A DNA stretch of 23,580 nucleotides, taken from the NCBI GenBank assembly GCA_023853785.1, contig JAJIRX010000868.1, positions 1-23,580 of the forward strand, given 5' to 3'. Each line of letters opens with the position of its first letter. Position 1 is the stretch's first letter. Origin of the DNA: Psilocybe azurescens. Its lineage: Eukaryota > Basidiomycota > Agaricomycetes > Agaricales > Agrocybaceae. The position numbers and the translations under genes were made by a program. The notes beneath the pieces were generated by a model. That model was not told where the DNA came from. It did not search any database and worked only from the letters and a program-made list of their open reading frames with translations. Shown here piece after piece: positions 1 through 8,910 of this stretch.

Positions 1-591
1 AAATCACACCTCCCGATCCCCCAACCCATTTTCCGTCTCCTTGCAATTCCAAAACGCTTGAATATTTCTCTCTTCCAGGTCCGGATACTCGGTTAGACTA
101 ACTCAGGGGTCTGTCAGAGTATGGTAATATCATCGTAAGTAGTTAATGCAATGCAGAGAATGAACTCGAGCACGGTGAATACCTTGAAACGCGTGTTCCA
201 TCGTAATTTGAGGGTACATATAGCTATTGCATGATTCGAATATGTTTATTGGAGTACTTGGATGGTCGATTTGGGTCTAGAGTAGCTGGGCGTTGGGCTA
301 GTGGACAGATCTGGGGTGAGGAGGTTGTATGAGAAAACCAAATGGAATGATATGAGCATCAGCATTTCTGGTGCCCGTCTCTACAGTCGAACTCTGTACT
401 AAGCTTCATGTTTCCACCTTCGAATGGACGTCTCACCCCAGCGCACAACCATATCTCAATCCCAACCGCCTCTCAATCCCCCTCCTAAACAAGCGCCAAT
501 CCTCCACTCCATCTTCCGTATCCTCCTCGTTCCAAAAACGCCGTAATTCGCTTGCTTCTGTATCCGCATGCGGGTATTCGGCTAGCCTAGC
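1..591. other. 3' flank with a diverged direct repeat; no supported gene
   Basis: No gene is supported here. Positions of about 20-110 and 510-603 resemble each other in the same orientation, roughly 70% by eye. Shared blocks include TTCCGT, TTCCAAAA and a TCGG-TAG-CTA-CT(T/C)AGG tail. A plus-strand open frame (371-595) starts only at GTG, is Ser-rich, and ends across the stop codon of the minus-strand gene at 592. I see no domain or splice pattern in it and treat it as chance. Confidence 0.4.
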
Positions 592-1914
592 TTAGGTGTC
601 CATTAGATAGCTCATAACCAGTGCACCATTCATGTTGCGCGCCATGACGCTGCAGACACCCTGAACGACCAGCAGCACATCAGTCCACACGAGTATATGC
701 ATCACTCACCATTCATGTGTTACACTTACACTGTCCGCTGACTGCCTGTTCTCTCGCCAGAACCCTGCACTCGACCCGCTGGGCACGCCCGTGGTCGTTC
801 CTTGTCCCTGGTGAGCCTGTATCGAATGTCGCTGTTGTTTGGGCCCTGCTATGAAAGCCTAACATGTTCGGATTCGGTTAGTGAGGTTCCTGTAGGAGGT
901 AAGTGTGCTCACCTTGTGTGATTGGTGTTCAGGTTACTGATCGCCTTCATCTCCTAGACGACACCGTAGATATTTAGTATTCTCTTTTTGTGTTGAGGGC
1001 GTAGATTAAAGTTGACATTGACTGAGGAGAGGGTAGGTGGGAGAAATAAAACATGTACCGAGCGGTATATCAGCTCGTGGTCCTCCGCTGTCGTGAACGG
1101 TGCCGTCGAACCTGTGAGGTTCATGCAAGTGTAAGAACGTGAGAGATCGAATTGGAAGAGAGAAAAGGAAGCGTACCAGCTTTGTCACCGAATCTGTGGT
1201 GATGATCAACTATATGCACCGCCGGGTGCATATGTTGGTGATGAAGAGAAGGAATGTGCCCGGGTATCCTCAGTGGGGCGGCAGAGCACCAGGGTGATGA
1301 GGGGACGCGTGGTGAGAAGAGGAGTGGGTCCTTCGCATTTGAATTGGAGGAGGCTGCTGAGCCGGACGCAGGCCGCGAATGTCTGCTCGCACTAGTACGG
1401 GGATCGTCAGCGAGCCGGTACAGCACCTGCACCCTTGTACCCATCGCACAGGGGAAGCCGCTGCTATTGGGACCCAACTCGAGCGTGGCAAACACGCCTT
1501 CGTCAGCAGCAGCCGGCAAGAAGCGCATAGGACTGCCCCCTTGTCGCAGTAACGATGATGAGGATGAGTTGTTGATGTTGTGAGCCGGGAACAGCGTGAT
1601 CGACCTACGGAACACGGGCGCGACGGGACATGTCAGTACTTACTAAGCAAGGCTATGAATGGATTGTGGCCTCAGGCTTGCGGAGCGAACAGCTGGCCTT
1701 GGACTGGGGGAGCAGGGAGGTGAGAACGACTGGGACTCAAAGACGGCGAGGAGCCGCGAGTCTTCGAGGTGCATCGGCGTGCCGGGCGAGTGGAGTTGCA
1801 CCTGTTGTTGTTGCAGGTTTGGGGTGTAGTCTGCGTATTGCGGCTGGGGAAGAGCCTGGGCTGCTATGTGAGCTGGAGGAGCCTGAATGAGAGGCGGGTG
1901 CGTCGACGAGCGGG
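592..1914 (-). CDS. Uncharacterised low-complexity protein, 3' part only
   Basis: Not recognised. A chain of minus-strand exons is supported by matching splice sites and phases: about 1914-1644, 1604-1177, 1111-1059, 953-913, 848-730 and 660-592, ending at a TAA. Introns begin GTAAGT, GTACGC, GTACAT, GTGAGC and GTAAGT. The protein is rich in Ser, Pro and Gln: LQQQQVQLHSPGTPMHLEDS, then LEDSRLLAVFESQSFSPPCS, a His-rich stretch (SLHHQHMHPAVHIVDHHH), a short ordered part (FTTAEDHELIYRS, then EMKAISNLN), and the end MNGALVMSYLMDT. Two joints are imperfect. The 1643/1605 splice (39 nt) would create a TAG, and the exon starting at 848 needs one extra G in the GGG run at 841-843 to stay open. No start codon is visible. 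The 5' side stops where retrotransposon-rich DNA begins, so the gene is probably cut by that insertion. It could be a regulator with disordered regions, but nothing shows a function. Confidence 0.55.
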
Positions 1915-1934
1915 CTGGGGTCCGTTTTCAAATT

Positions 1935-2430
1935 GCAGGTACTAGTACTGATCCAAATTGGATCGGTAAAATTATTAAGATATGCCGTCAAGTTTTAAAT
2001 TTGTGATGGGTTGCTCGTGCTTAGCTTCTCTCTATTTTTACTTTTTCGAGTCATCCTCCTTAAGCATTTGTGTCCGCCTCAATTTGTTAGCCACCTGTTA
2101 CTCGTATATAAACTGTTGGTATTTTTGTCGACTCCTCACAGAATCAACTCCTGAGTGCTATATTCCAACAAATCATTTCTTGCCTATTTTATTGAGTCTT
2201 CACTTTCCTTTCTCAATTAGTTTTTCTTGCTTCCATCATTTAGGTGAGAATCAATCAAATGCAATGAACAAGGCTGATGGCCCTGGCAGAGAAGCTATGG
2301 TTGATGGTGTTTTAATTGGATCATTCTCCGCCAAGAATTTTGGATCTAGGCGCATTGATATCAAGATTGTGAATCTAGAGGCAGAAGCTGATCCCCGGCC
2401 TCAAATGCAGCTTTTGCTATATCGGGACAC
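1935..2430. other. AT-rich unassigned segment between truncated gene and retroelement
   Basis: About 500 bp more AT-rich than its neighbours. A plus-strand frame is open from 1982 to 2725, but its second half lies antisense to the retroelement. A part around 2263-2403 reads like ordinary protein (GREAMVDGVLIGSFSAKNFG) and is preceded by possible 3' splice sites (CTCACAG near 2142, TTTAG near 2243). I recognise no family. It may be a fragment of another element or host gene that truncated the retrotransposon. No tRNA or terminal repeats were seen. Confidence 0.3.
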
Positions 2431-4179
2431 ATTGCAATGTTTACGTGCTCCATTGCCAGAGTTTGTGAAGCCGTGGTTTTTGCTAGTTGATCCATGCCTG
2501 GTCCATTTCTTTGAGTCTTTTGCTTTGATAAAATCTATTACCAAAGCGTTGAAGTCCTCAAGCGGGGCGTCCGTGGTGTTCGTGATGTCCATGATTGGTT
2601 CAGTTTCTTCCAGTTCTTCTTCCATAGTGGTAGTGCGGATGGATTTGGAAACTCTCCATTTAATTTTTCCAGTTTCCCAATCGATGTCAGGGTTTCGCTT
2701 TGAAGCCAAGGTAGTCCTAAAATAATTTTTGTTGTCCCAGTCCAGAGACAAATAGAATTTCCTTGTTTTTTCTGTTCCCAATGGTGAGATTGAGTTCTAC
2801 AAAGGTAGAAATTGTTCCTCTTTGTTGAGAGTTCCGTCCACGTTGTATACCGTGAGGTTTTTCTTCAAGGTCTTTTGTTCGAGTCCTAGTTTCCTAGCAT
2901 AGTTTTGGTCGATGAATTTTCCCCCAGCTCCAGAGTCAATTAGACCCGAGGTTTCAATGATTTGTGGCTTTCCGTTTTTATGTCAGAGAAAGAAATTGGT
3001 AAATGCATAGATTTATTCTCGAGTATAGCCATAAATACAGAATAGATGCCTAATCATGGAGAGACCGATGTCGATTCGGTTCTCCGTTTCAAAATCCTCA
3101 GTGTTGGTATCCTCTTCCTGGTCTCCCATTGCCAAGTTTGCCAGTTCCTCTCTCTCTCCATGTTCAACTCCTGGATATGGGCATGAAGGTCCTTTGCTGT
3201 CCATTTCTTTTTCAGCACTTCCTTTGGTATGAAAGGATTGTTCTTTTCTTCAGAGGGCAATCTACAGCGAGATGTCCTGGTTGTTTGCATCTGAAACAAG
3301 CCCCTTTTTCATAAGGCTTGTTCGTTCTTCGGTGGTCATGATGTCAACATCCATTGCAAAGGGGTCCCTTTTGGCGCAGATCTGGGGATGAATTGTGCAT
3401 TCGATTGAAATGGGCCTTTATTGCCATAGCGAGTCGATAGCTCCTATCGAAAGTCATGGCTTTGTCGTACCATTCTTCGATCTTGGTGGGCCTCTTCTCG
3501 GACTGGATGATCTTCTGTACTAGCGCCGGATTTAGCGCTGTTTTGAACTTTTCGATCAGGAGTTTATTTGCAGTGTCAGAGTCGTTAGACATCCCCGCCT
3601 CTCCAACCAGTAGTTTGAACTTGGTTACTAGTTGTTCGGCGGTCAGGTTCTTTTGTCGAAGCATTTTCAATTTGTCCAATGCATCAATGTCTTCTTCTTC
3701 TGGCTTGAATGCCTTCTGGAATTCGTTGATAAATTCCTTGTATGTCGGTAAGTCAATGTCCCCTGTGTCGAGGTTCAGTTTGTTCTGGACGAATTGTTGT
3801 TTCCAAACCACCACATTCCCTTCTTGCATGTAAGAGAGAATGAACGCAACCGCTTTGGTTCAGTGTCGTAGACGTCTTTGTTGATCCCCATATAGAGGAT
3901 ACATTCTTGCAGGAATTTCTTGCTTTTAAACCGTTCGCCGTTGAAGGGCGTAGGTTTGCTAAGAGAGAGTTCCCTTGCCTTCGGGGTGTTGATTGTCATT
4001 TGTTGGTCAACCATTTGTGGTTCATTTGGTTCAGAGGTTTCAGAGGTGTCGGTGAAGTATTCTTCTCCTGACGATAGTCCTGGAGTTTGGGTAGTGGGTT
4101 GAATGTCTGATGTAGGTGTTTGTTCACCACCGTCGCCGGTGTCATAGTTTGTGGAGAAGGTTCCGCGTCGAGATGTCAT
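2430..4179 (-). pseudogene. Ty3/Gypsy (Tf1/sushi-type) gag-protease remnant
   Basis: Remnant of the gag and protease part of an LTR retrotransposon polyprotein, read leftwards from an ATG at 4179. Gag is recognisable over 4179-3344, with the stretch WKQQFVQNKLNLDTGDIDLP followed by YKEFINEFQKAF. It is followed near 3310-3270 by a zinc knuckle, CFRCKQPGHLAVDC (CX2CX4HX4C, RNA binding). Near 2945-2900 is the aspartic-protease motif LIDSGAGGKFID (catalytic D-S-G), and at about 2700 the fold-closing LGLPWL segment, then NPDIDWETGKIKW. The last match is KTTASQTLAMEH near 2430, a linker found just before reverse transcriptase in fungal elements of this group. Reverse transcriptase, RNase H and integrase are absent. 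Several frameshifts (near 3835 and 3310, one base short; near 3365, one C too many) and in-frame stops show it cannot be expressed as one polyprotein. Confidence 0.85.
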
Positions 4180-4237
4180 GGTGTCTGGTTCAGGCTCCCG
4201 ATACCGCTTGTGGATGAAGCAGTATGGTAGAGTGAGA

Positions 4238-4248
4238 AGCTAGTTCTT
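4238..4248 (-). other. Self-primer binding site (Tf1-like)
   Basis: One base inside the LTR end, the element-sense strand reads AAGAACTAGCT (4248 to 4238). This is perfectly complementary over 11 bases to AGCTAGTTCTT at 4367-4357, the predicted first 11 bases of the element RNA. It does not start with TGG, so it is not an ordinary tRNA primer site. In Schizosaccharomyces Tf1 and related fungal elements the RNA folds back, is cut after its 11th base and primes reverse transcription. The layout here matches that scheme. Confidence 0.65.
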
Positions 4249-4366
4249 TTGTTATGATCTCAAGTTAGAATCACGCAGTGTGCGTAATCTAACCACCAAT
4301 CGTTTACAAGAACAAGTTCAAGTTTGAGTTGAGCAGGTTAAGCAGGTTGGATTCTCAAGAACTAGC

Positions 4367-4400
4367 TAAAGAATACAATGGATCCTTCCTGGTATAAATA
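4367..4400 (-). promoter_or_regulatory. LTR core promoter: TATA box and predicted transcript start
   Basis: TATTTATA reads leftwards at 4400-4393. The sequence AGCTAGTTCTT starts at 4367, 33 bases after the start of the TATA box, the usual spacing for a TATA-driven start. Those 11 bases are an exact complement of the site next to the LTR end, which is what a self-primed element needs at its 5' RNA end. The start site itself is inferred. Confidence 0.55.
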
Positions 4401-4612
4401 CTATGAACTGTACAGCAAGTTGAAACAAGACTAAATGTTCATCAACAGATGTATATAAGAATAGAGGAAACAGATCAAACATTCATCAAAAGATGTATCA
4501 TAAAAGATAGAAGTGAGAATGTCCATCAGAGATATGATGGAGTTTCATAGATATGATGGAAAGCGAAGTTCATCAGAACATATGATGACATATCAATGAT
4601 GTAAAGGATGAC

Positions 4613-4675
4613 AAGGAAAAGGAAAAGAAAAGGAAAAGAAAAGAAAAGAAAAGAAAAGAAAAGAAAAAGAAAAGA
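4613..4675. repeat. (AAAAG)n purine microsatellite
   Basis: About 60 bp of GGAAAAG/AAAAG units on the plus strand, ending just before the inferred LTR 5' end. Simple repeats like this are prone to length error and slippage. Confidence 0.9.
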
Positions 4676-4689
4676 CATTCGTTGTAACA

Positions 4690-5123
4690 TCTATGCTCCG
4701 GTCCCCAATATTTTTTTTTTTCAATATCAACCCAAGGACAAGAGGCGACCTGATGGTACACACCAGATCCCATTCACTTCTGCTCCCTTTGACTAATTCA
4801 ACAAATCCAGACAGCTACAAGCGCGGAGAATATTCAATGAAAACCCTTGTCCTTTGAGTCTTGGTGAACTGGGATAATTTATTTAGGTACAGAAGATGCA
4901 TATATATGAAAATGTAAGATAAGTTAAGATGTAAACACAAATGTCCACACACACAGACACAATCCACTACCGATTATACAGTCTCTATGCACCAAAGAAC
5001 ACCTACGCCTAATAGTGTTGCCTACTGATCATGTGATGTATGCGACTGCCTGCCAAGAGCAGCTCGGTACATCTTCAACAACATACCGTTGACTGAGGTT
5101 ATAGTTACTATCCTTCTTTCCAG
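4690..5123. other. Intergenic; no gene seen
   Basis: AT-rich, with a run of about 12 T near 4710-4722 and a CA-rich stretch near 4945-4970. I see no coding exon that would supply the missing N-terminal half of the SDR fragment beginning at 5124. Confidence 0.5.
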
Positions 5124-5596
5124 GATCTTATGCAGCGTCTAAAGCCGCTATCCATGGTACTATTCTCTTCTCAGTTTCATCAAAGAATGACACTGACTTC
5201 AATCATATCCTACAGCTATAACAGAGACTCTAACAACAGAGCTCACCGAGTTCAATATTAAAGTTCTTCTCGTGGCCCCAGGTTCATTTAGAACGGAAGG
5301 GATCTACGGGCATTCGTACTTTACCGACAACCCGATCCCAGCTTACGACAAGCTTCGCCAAGTTAGCGAAGCTAGATTCGGCTCCATTTCTGGCACAGAA
5401 AGGCGACCCCGACAAAGCTGTGAAAGCTAATGTCGATGTGGTGACGGGAGAAGGCAGGGCTAAAGGCCGCCCGTGGCCCAATTATCTGATACTGGGAGAG
5501 GATGCTGAGATAGATCTTAAGAACAAGTGCGGGAGGTTGATGACTGTGCTCGATGAGTGGTCGGATGTTACTAGAGCGGTTAATTTTGATAGTTGA
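5124..5596 (+). pseudogene. SDR-family oxidoreductase, C-terminal half only
   Basis: Two exons, 5124-5156 and 5216-5596, joined by a 59-bp intron (GTACTA...CTACAG). The first exon gives SYAASKAAIH, carrying the catalytic YxxxK of short-chain dehydrogenases. The second continues AITETLTTELTEFNIKVLLV, then APGSFRTEGIYG, the conserved Pro-Gly region after the active site, and ends with DLKNKC...LDEWSDVTRAVNFDS before TGA. A frameshift near 5398-5402 (GAAAGGCGA) separates SISGTE from the continuing DPDKAVKANVDVV. The exon begins behind a good 3' splice site (CTTTCCAG), but no upstream exon encodes the Rossmann TGxxxGIG half, so the gene is 5' truncated. It is a different subfamily from the SDR at 16266-17277. 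Confidence 0.75.
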
Positions 5597-5786
5597 TAAT
5601 TTCTGTTTCTAGAAGTTTGCTTAAAGCCGGCCAACTCTGTAAATCGAGAACAATGGCGTATCAAAATTTAATACACAGAATCTGTTACCAATAACAGCCT
5701 CTCCTCCTAGTCTGCTAGGGAGTGCGAAGCCAGCGTGCAGTATTCAGAGGAAGTACAGCAATACTACGCATGCCGATAGACGTAAG

Positions 5787-6134
5787 TCAGAAACATATAG
5801 AAAATCGTGGCGATAATCGTGCCTTGTGCTCTACGATCACGATATATGGAAGAGGTTTGACTTGTGGGATCTGAGACGGAAACCTCCGGGTCATGAAAAG
5901 AGCAACGGCGCCTTTGGATAATACATATGATGAACATTGATTTTGACTGGTATGAAAGAATAAATCCGAGGACTTACACGTCATAACCGAAACGCCTTTC
6001 AGAAGTAACACAAGGGTAGCTGTTGTGCAACGATCGTCGATTATGCCACCTAAATTTGTCCTATTTGCGCACACTGGGGATCTGTACATGGATGAAGGGT
6101 CCAACAGAATGTAAATGACGCTGACTGGAAGCAT
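5787..6134 (-). CDS. Doubtful small protein, possibly two exons
   Basis: Not recognised. An open frame begins MLPVSVIYILLDPSSMYRSP. It may be interrupted by a 60-70 bp intron whose donor is GTAAGT near 5975 and whose acceptor ends CCAAAG near 5912, giving VSVMTC then AVALFMTRRFPSQIPQVKPL and a stop at 5787. Further upstream (about 6310-6370) a hydrophobic stretch (FMVLCLLSFMVYLPVVDM) is flanked by possible splice sites, so a small membrane protein with more exons is conceivable. Nothing confirms it. Confidence 0.25.
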   Translation of the reverse strand: MLPVSVIYILLDPSSMYRSPVCANRTNLGGIIDDRCTTATLVLLLKGVSVMTCKSSDLFFHTSQNQCSSYVLSKGAVALFMTRRFPSQIPQVKPLPYIVIVEHKARLSPRFSICF

Positions 6135-6679
6135 CGACGTTGTTGTTATTGACCGGATCTACGCAGCGTATGCATTGTATCAGGCACATATGCTGATGAG
6201 GAAGGAAAATCTAGCCGAGATATAATGCTCCACATCCTTCTTGCGATAGGACGCAGCCCTATCCAGCGTTGTTGGTTTAGAGAATCAGAATTCGGATGGA
6301 GTTTGTAAATACTTACATATCAACGACCGGCAGATACACCATGAACGAAAGGAGACAAAGTACCATGAAACCACCTTGAGGAGTAGATGAATATGAGTTA
6401 GAGTAAAGTGAGATAAAAAGTTGATACATCATACCAGATTCTCTATCGGCTTTTCTTGACGAGGAAGCGATTCCGTTTATGCATAAAGAAATAGAAACTG
6501 AAGGAAGCTTTAATGTCTATTATCAGAATCTGAATGACTAAGAGGTCTATGATACTGGAGTAGAGCCAGGCACAATTAACCTCCCAAAATCAATGCAACA
6601 ATCTGTCTTTGTTGGAGTATCTTTTAGGCTCCAAAGCCCCTGTATCGAAGCATAAAAAGATAAATATATTCAAAAGGAT
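6135..6679. other. Intergenic or weak exons; nothing firm
   Basis: Contains only the hydrophobic stretch near 6310-6370 mentioned for the doubtful gene at 5787-6134. Otherwise AT-rich and without supported features. Confidence 0.35.
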
Positions 6680-6749
6680 TCGCGTGCGGGGATCGAATCC
6701 CGAGCTACCGCGTGAAAGGCGGTAATGTTAGCCATTGCACCATACACGA
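6680..6749 (-). tRNA. tRNA-Glu (anticodon UUC)
   Basis: The minus strand folds as a tRNA of about 70 nt. Acceptor strand TCGTGTA pairs with CACGCGA (one mismatch at the base of the stem). The D-arm contains GGTGCAATGGCTAACAT, and the anticodon arm ACCGC-CTTTCAC-GCGGT has loop anticodon TTC. The T-arm region is CGGGATTCGATCCCCG. No intron. The body is typical of fungal tRNA-Glu. The T-arm is irregular (three G face four C) and the gene is about two bases short, which fits either a missing G or a slightly decayed copy. Confidence 0.85.
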
Positions 6750-7012
6750 CATATACAAGAATGTTGAGGAAGATATGAATAAGTAGTCACGGAGGCGTTA
6801 GCGCTTCAACAACGCGCGCGGCTATATAGATACAGGCGTGTGGGCGGCCCGATCATCGCCCACGAGATGTTACGTAACCATGTTCAACCTGCAGGCCATT
6901 TATTGCCAGTGAAGGCGGCCTTTGGTGGGCACCACCATTCGCTGTATTTCTTAGGCCCTGGTCTAGGTTACGGGAGCGTACATTTCATTCACGTCGCGCA
7001 AAGGCCTGATGC

Positions 7013-8735
7013 ATGTCTCTCTCATGGCACCAGCGGAAAAACCGGTTGGCGTTGTTGCTCAAAACCGAGGGAGACGACGATGCAGAAGGACTGGCACTTG
7101 ATCGTCTTATGCATGGTCAGAGCGTGATTGGGAAGACAGGTGAGCCTGCGGTGAATCAGAAGTTAGAGTATCAGGACCTCATGAGGCCGATAGCCAAGAC
7201 AACGGAGGTCGACGCTTTACGATTCAAAGATAGAGAGTTGGACGTTGTTGGAACACTGGAGTATGGTCAGTTTGGCGTGGTACGGTCTGTTGTTTCGCTT
7301 TGCTCTCAATTTCTCACCAATTTTTGTTCGCGCATACAGATTGATGTTGTTACATGTAAATTGGACAACTGCGTCTATGTGCGCAAATCGATCCAGAAGA
7401 AATTTGCTTTACGGACGAGAGATGTTCGTATTGCTACTTATACAAGCATGGTCAATGATCTGAAGTTGATATCGTAGCAATGTTCTCCTCAATTCGAACA
7501 ACATATTTTTCTTCAAGTTTTGAAATCCGACGCACCCTGGTTCCGCACCTTCTCTGTGCATTTCAAACTCCAACGCATCTAAGTCTTGTCATGGATTACG
7601 CGGAAGGTGGTACCCTTTGGGACGTTCTTGAATCAAGTCCTCACGACGGCCGGGTGCTCGAGTCCGATATGATGTGGTGGATTCCTCAAATCATCAGCGC
7701 AATCCATTGGTGCCATCTGCAGGGTTTCGTACATCGGTACGTTCCACTGACTCCAGAAATCGTCTCATCTGATGTTCGGTATAGAGATATCAAACCCCAC
7801 AATTTCGTCTTGACGCCAGATGCACATATCCAACTCATCGATTTTGGGTCTTCTACTCCTTTGCTACCTCCCAATCCAGATGGAAGTCAACTCATTGCCA
7901 AGCGATATTGCCTCGTTCCGTGCGGCACATGTGATTACATATCTCCCGAGATTCTGCAGGCGCATGAGGAAGTTTTTGTAGCGCTGGAGATGGACGACGA
8001 AGACGAACCTGTAAAATTCGGAAACTCGAAGGAGACAGAAGGATATGGCGTTGAGACAGATTGGTGGAGTCTGGGTGCGATGCTTTACGAAATGGTATAC
8101 GGCGTTGCTCCGTTCTTTGCGACCGACATCAGGCAGACATTGAACCATGAGGTAGCTTTTATTTGCCATGAAATCTAGTCCACGTATTAATTATTTCTTC
8201 TCTTCAAGAAAAGTCTACGGTTCGATCAAAAGGTGGACATCTCACATGAATATCAACATTTTTACGTCGGTGAGGGCTTTGCACATGGACTGTGAATTGT
8301 ATACTTACAACTGCTTTGAAGGTTACTAACACATGCAAAACAATGTCTAGGTCGTCGAAACGTAATGGAGATCACAGATCATCCACTATTCGACGGAGTT
8401 AGCTGGACAACTCTTTCAAACGGTACGATTATTTCATCAAGACCACTTCTTGTATTAAAACTATTTTCACCGCAGAACCAGCGCCGTCAGGCTTGCATCT
8501 CCTCAATTTACTTACAGCACACCTGAACAACCTGCGCAACCTGATACCGCACTTGCAGGTCAACCATATGATGATTCTGCGTCACTCTGTCCTAATGTTT
8601 CCCTTGCTGCTTCATGGAAGGACACGTCAAACTCAGTGTCCAGCTTCATCGGATTTTCTTGGGGCACACTCGCCGTATGCTACGCTTCCGCGGACGAGCA
8701 CAATACGTCGTGCGGCACTACGACGCAGGCAATTC
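7013..8735 (+). pseudogene. AGC-family kinase (DMPK/ROCK/citron type), copy 1, tail-truncated
   Basis: Serine/threonine protein kinase. Exons: 7013-7279, 7340-7423, 7478-7736, 7785-8151, 8209-8269, 8322-8422, then 8476 onward. Landmarks in order: glycine loop LEYGQFGV; ATP-binding Lys in NCVYVRKSIQKKFALRTRD; HRDIKPHNF catalytic loop, formed across a 48-bp intron; LIDFGSS; a SPE version of the APE motif in CGTCDYISPE; DWWSLGAMLYE; and SLRFDQKVDISHEYQHF with LGRRNVMEITDHPLFDG at the lobe end. All catalytic residues are present. Frameshifts, each one base short in a run, occur near 7550 (TGG/TTCC), 8260 (T run) and 8501 (CATCTCCTC against CATCTTCCTC in copy 2). The tail after SGLHLPQFTY lacks two blocks present in copy 2 (about 95 and 250 bp) and then runs into foreign sequence at about 8735. 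The kinase domain could work if the frameshifts are sequencing errors. The normal C-terminal tail cannot be made. Confidence 0.8.
8390..8735 (+). repeat. Inverted duplicate of the kinase-tail region at 22.88-23.58 kb
   Basis: Matches the minus strand from the right window edge (23580) leftwards. The 53-bp intron at 8423-8475 differs at two bases from the one at 23494-23546. The following ~113 coding bases differ at about four bases plus one T. Two segments of the right copy are missing here, after TCACTCT at 8582-8588 and after TTGGGG at 8658-8664. Similarity resumes through the TACGCTTCCGCGGACGAGCA block and ends near 8735. Intron retention shows a DNA-level duplication. Confidence 0.9.
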
Positions 8736-8910
8736 CTTCGTCTGGGTTCCATGGTACGTCTTTCTTATGAAACAGATGGTTGAATCAGAATGCTGAACAC
8801 CCGATGTAGTTATTTGATTCGCTTATTATGCGAAATATGCATGACTTTAAAGGCGCGGGCATCCCGATCGTCTTTATCGACTGGTCTTCGGAGCAACTCT
8901 ACGCCGCATT
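8736..8910 (+). repeat. Inverted fragment matching the MYND-type gene at 15.11-15.30 kb
   Basis: CCTTCGTCTGGGTTCCATGG and the sequence after it match the minus strand of about 15295-15112. The match includes the intron (GTACGTCTTTCTTAT here, GTGCGTCTTTCTTAT there) and the exon reading MRNMHDFKGAGIPIVFIDW, which at 15.15 kb reads MRNMHNFEGADIPVIFTDW. By eye about 85-90% identical, with a 9-10 base gap in the intron. It is out of context here, lying between a kinase tail and Atg13-like sequence. Confidence 0.9.

Larger units (their letters stand above)
4250..4689 (-). mobile_element. 5' LTR of the Ty3/Gypsy remnant
   Basis: In element sense (right to left) the block runs from TGTTA at 4689 to TAACA at 4250, a 5-bp inverted terminal repeat of the TG...CA kind. 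It holds a TATA box 33 bp before a predicted transcript start and sits immediately before the primer-binding site and gag leader. The 3' boundary is well placed. The 5' boundary is less sure because a purine microsatellite (4613-4675) lies close to it. U3 also contains degenerate repeats of ATATGATGGA around 4530-4600. No second LTR was seen in the window, consistent with truncation of the element at its 3' side. Confidence 0.65.

Noticed and set aside
371..595. Plus-strand 74-codon Ser-rich frame
   Set aside because: Starts at GTG, overlaps the stop of a better-supported minus-strand gene, and has no splice or domain support.
1254..1583. Plus-strand 109-codon frame
   Set aside because: Antisense to the spliced minus-strand gene, whose exon phases and splice sites agree.
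7737..7784. In-frame 16-codon insert between HR and DIKPHN of the kinase
   Set aside because: It is open by chance, but GT...AG ends and the restored HRDIKPHN motif show it is a 48-bp intron.
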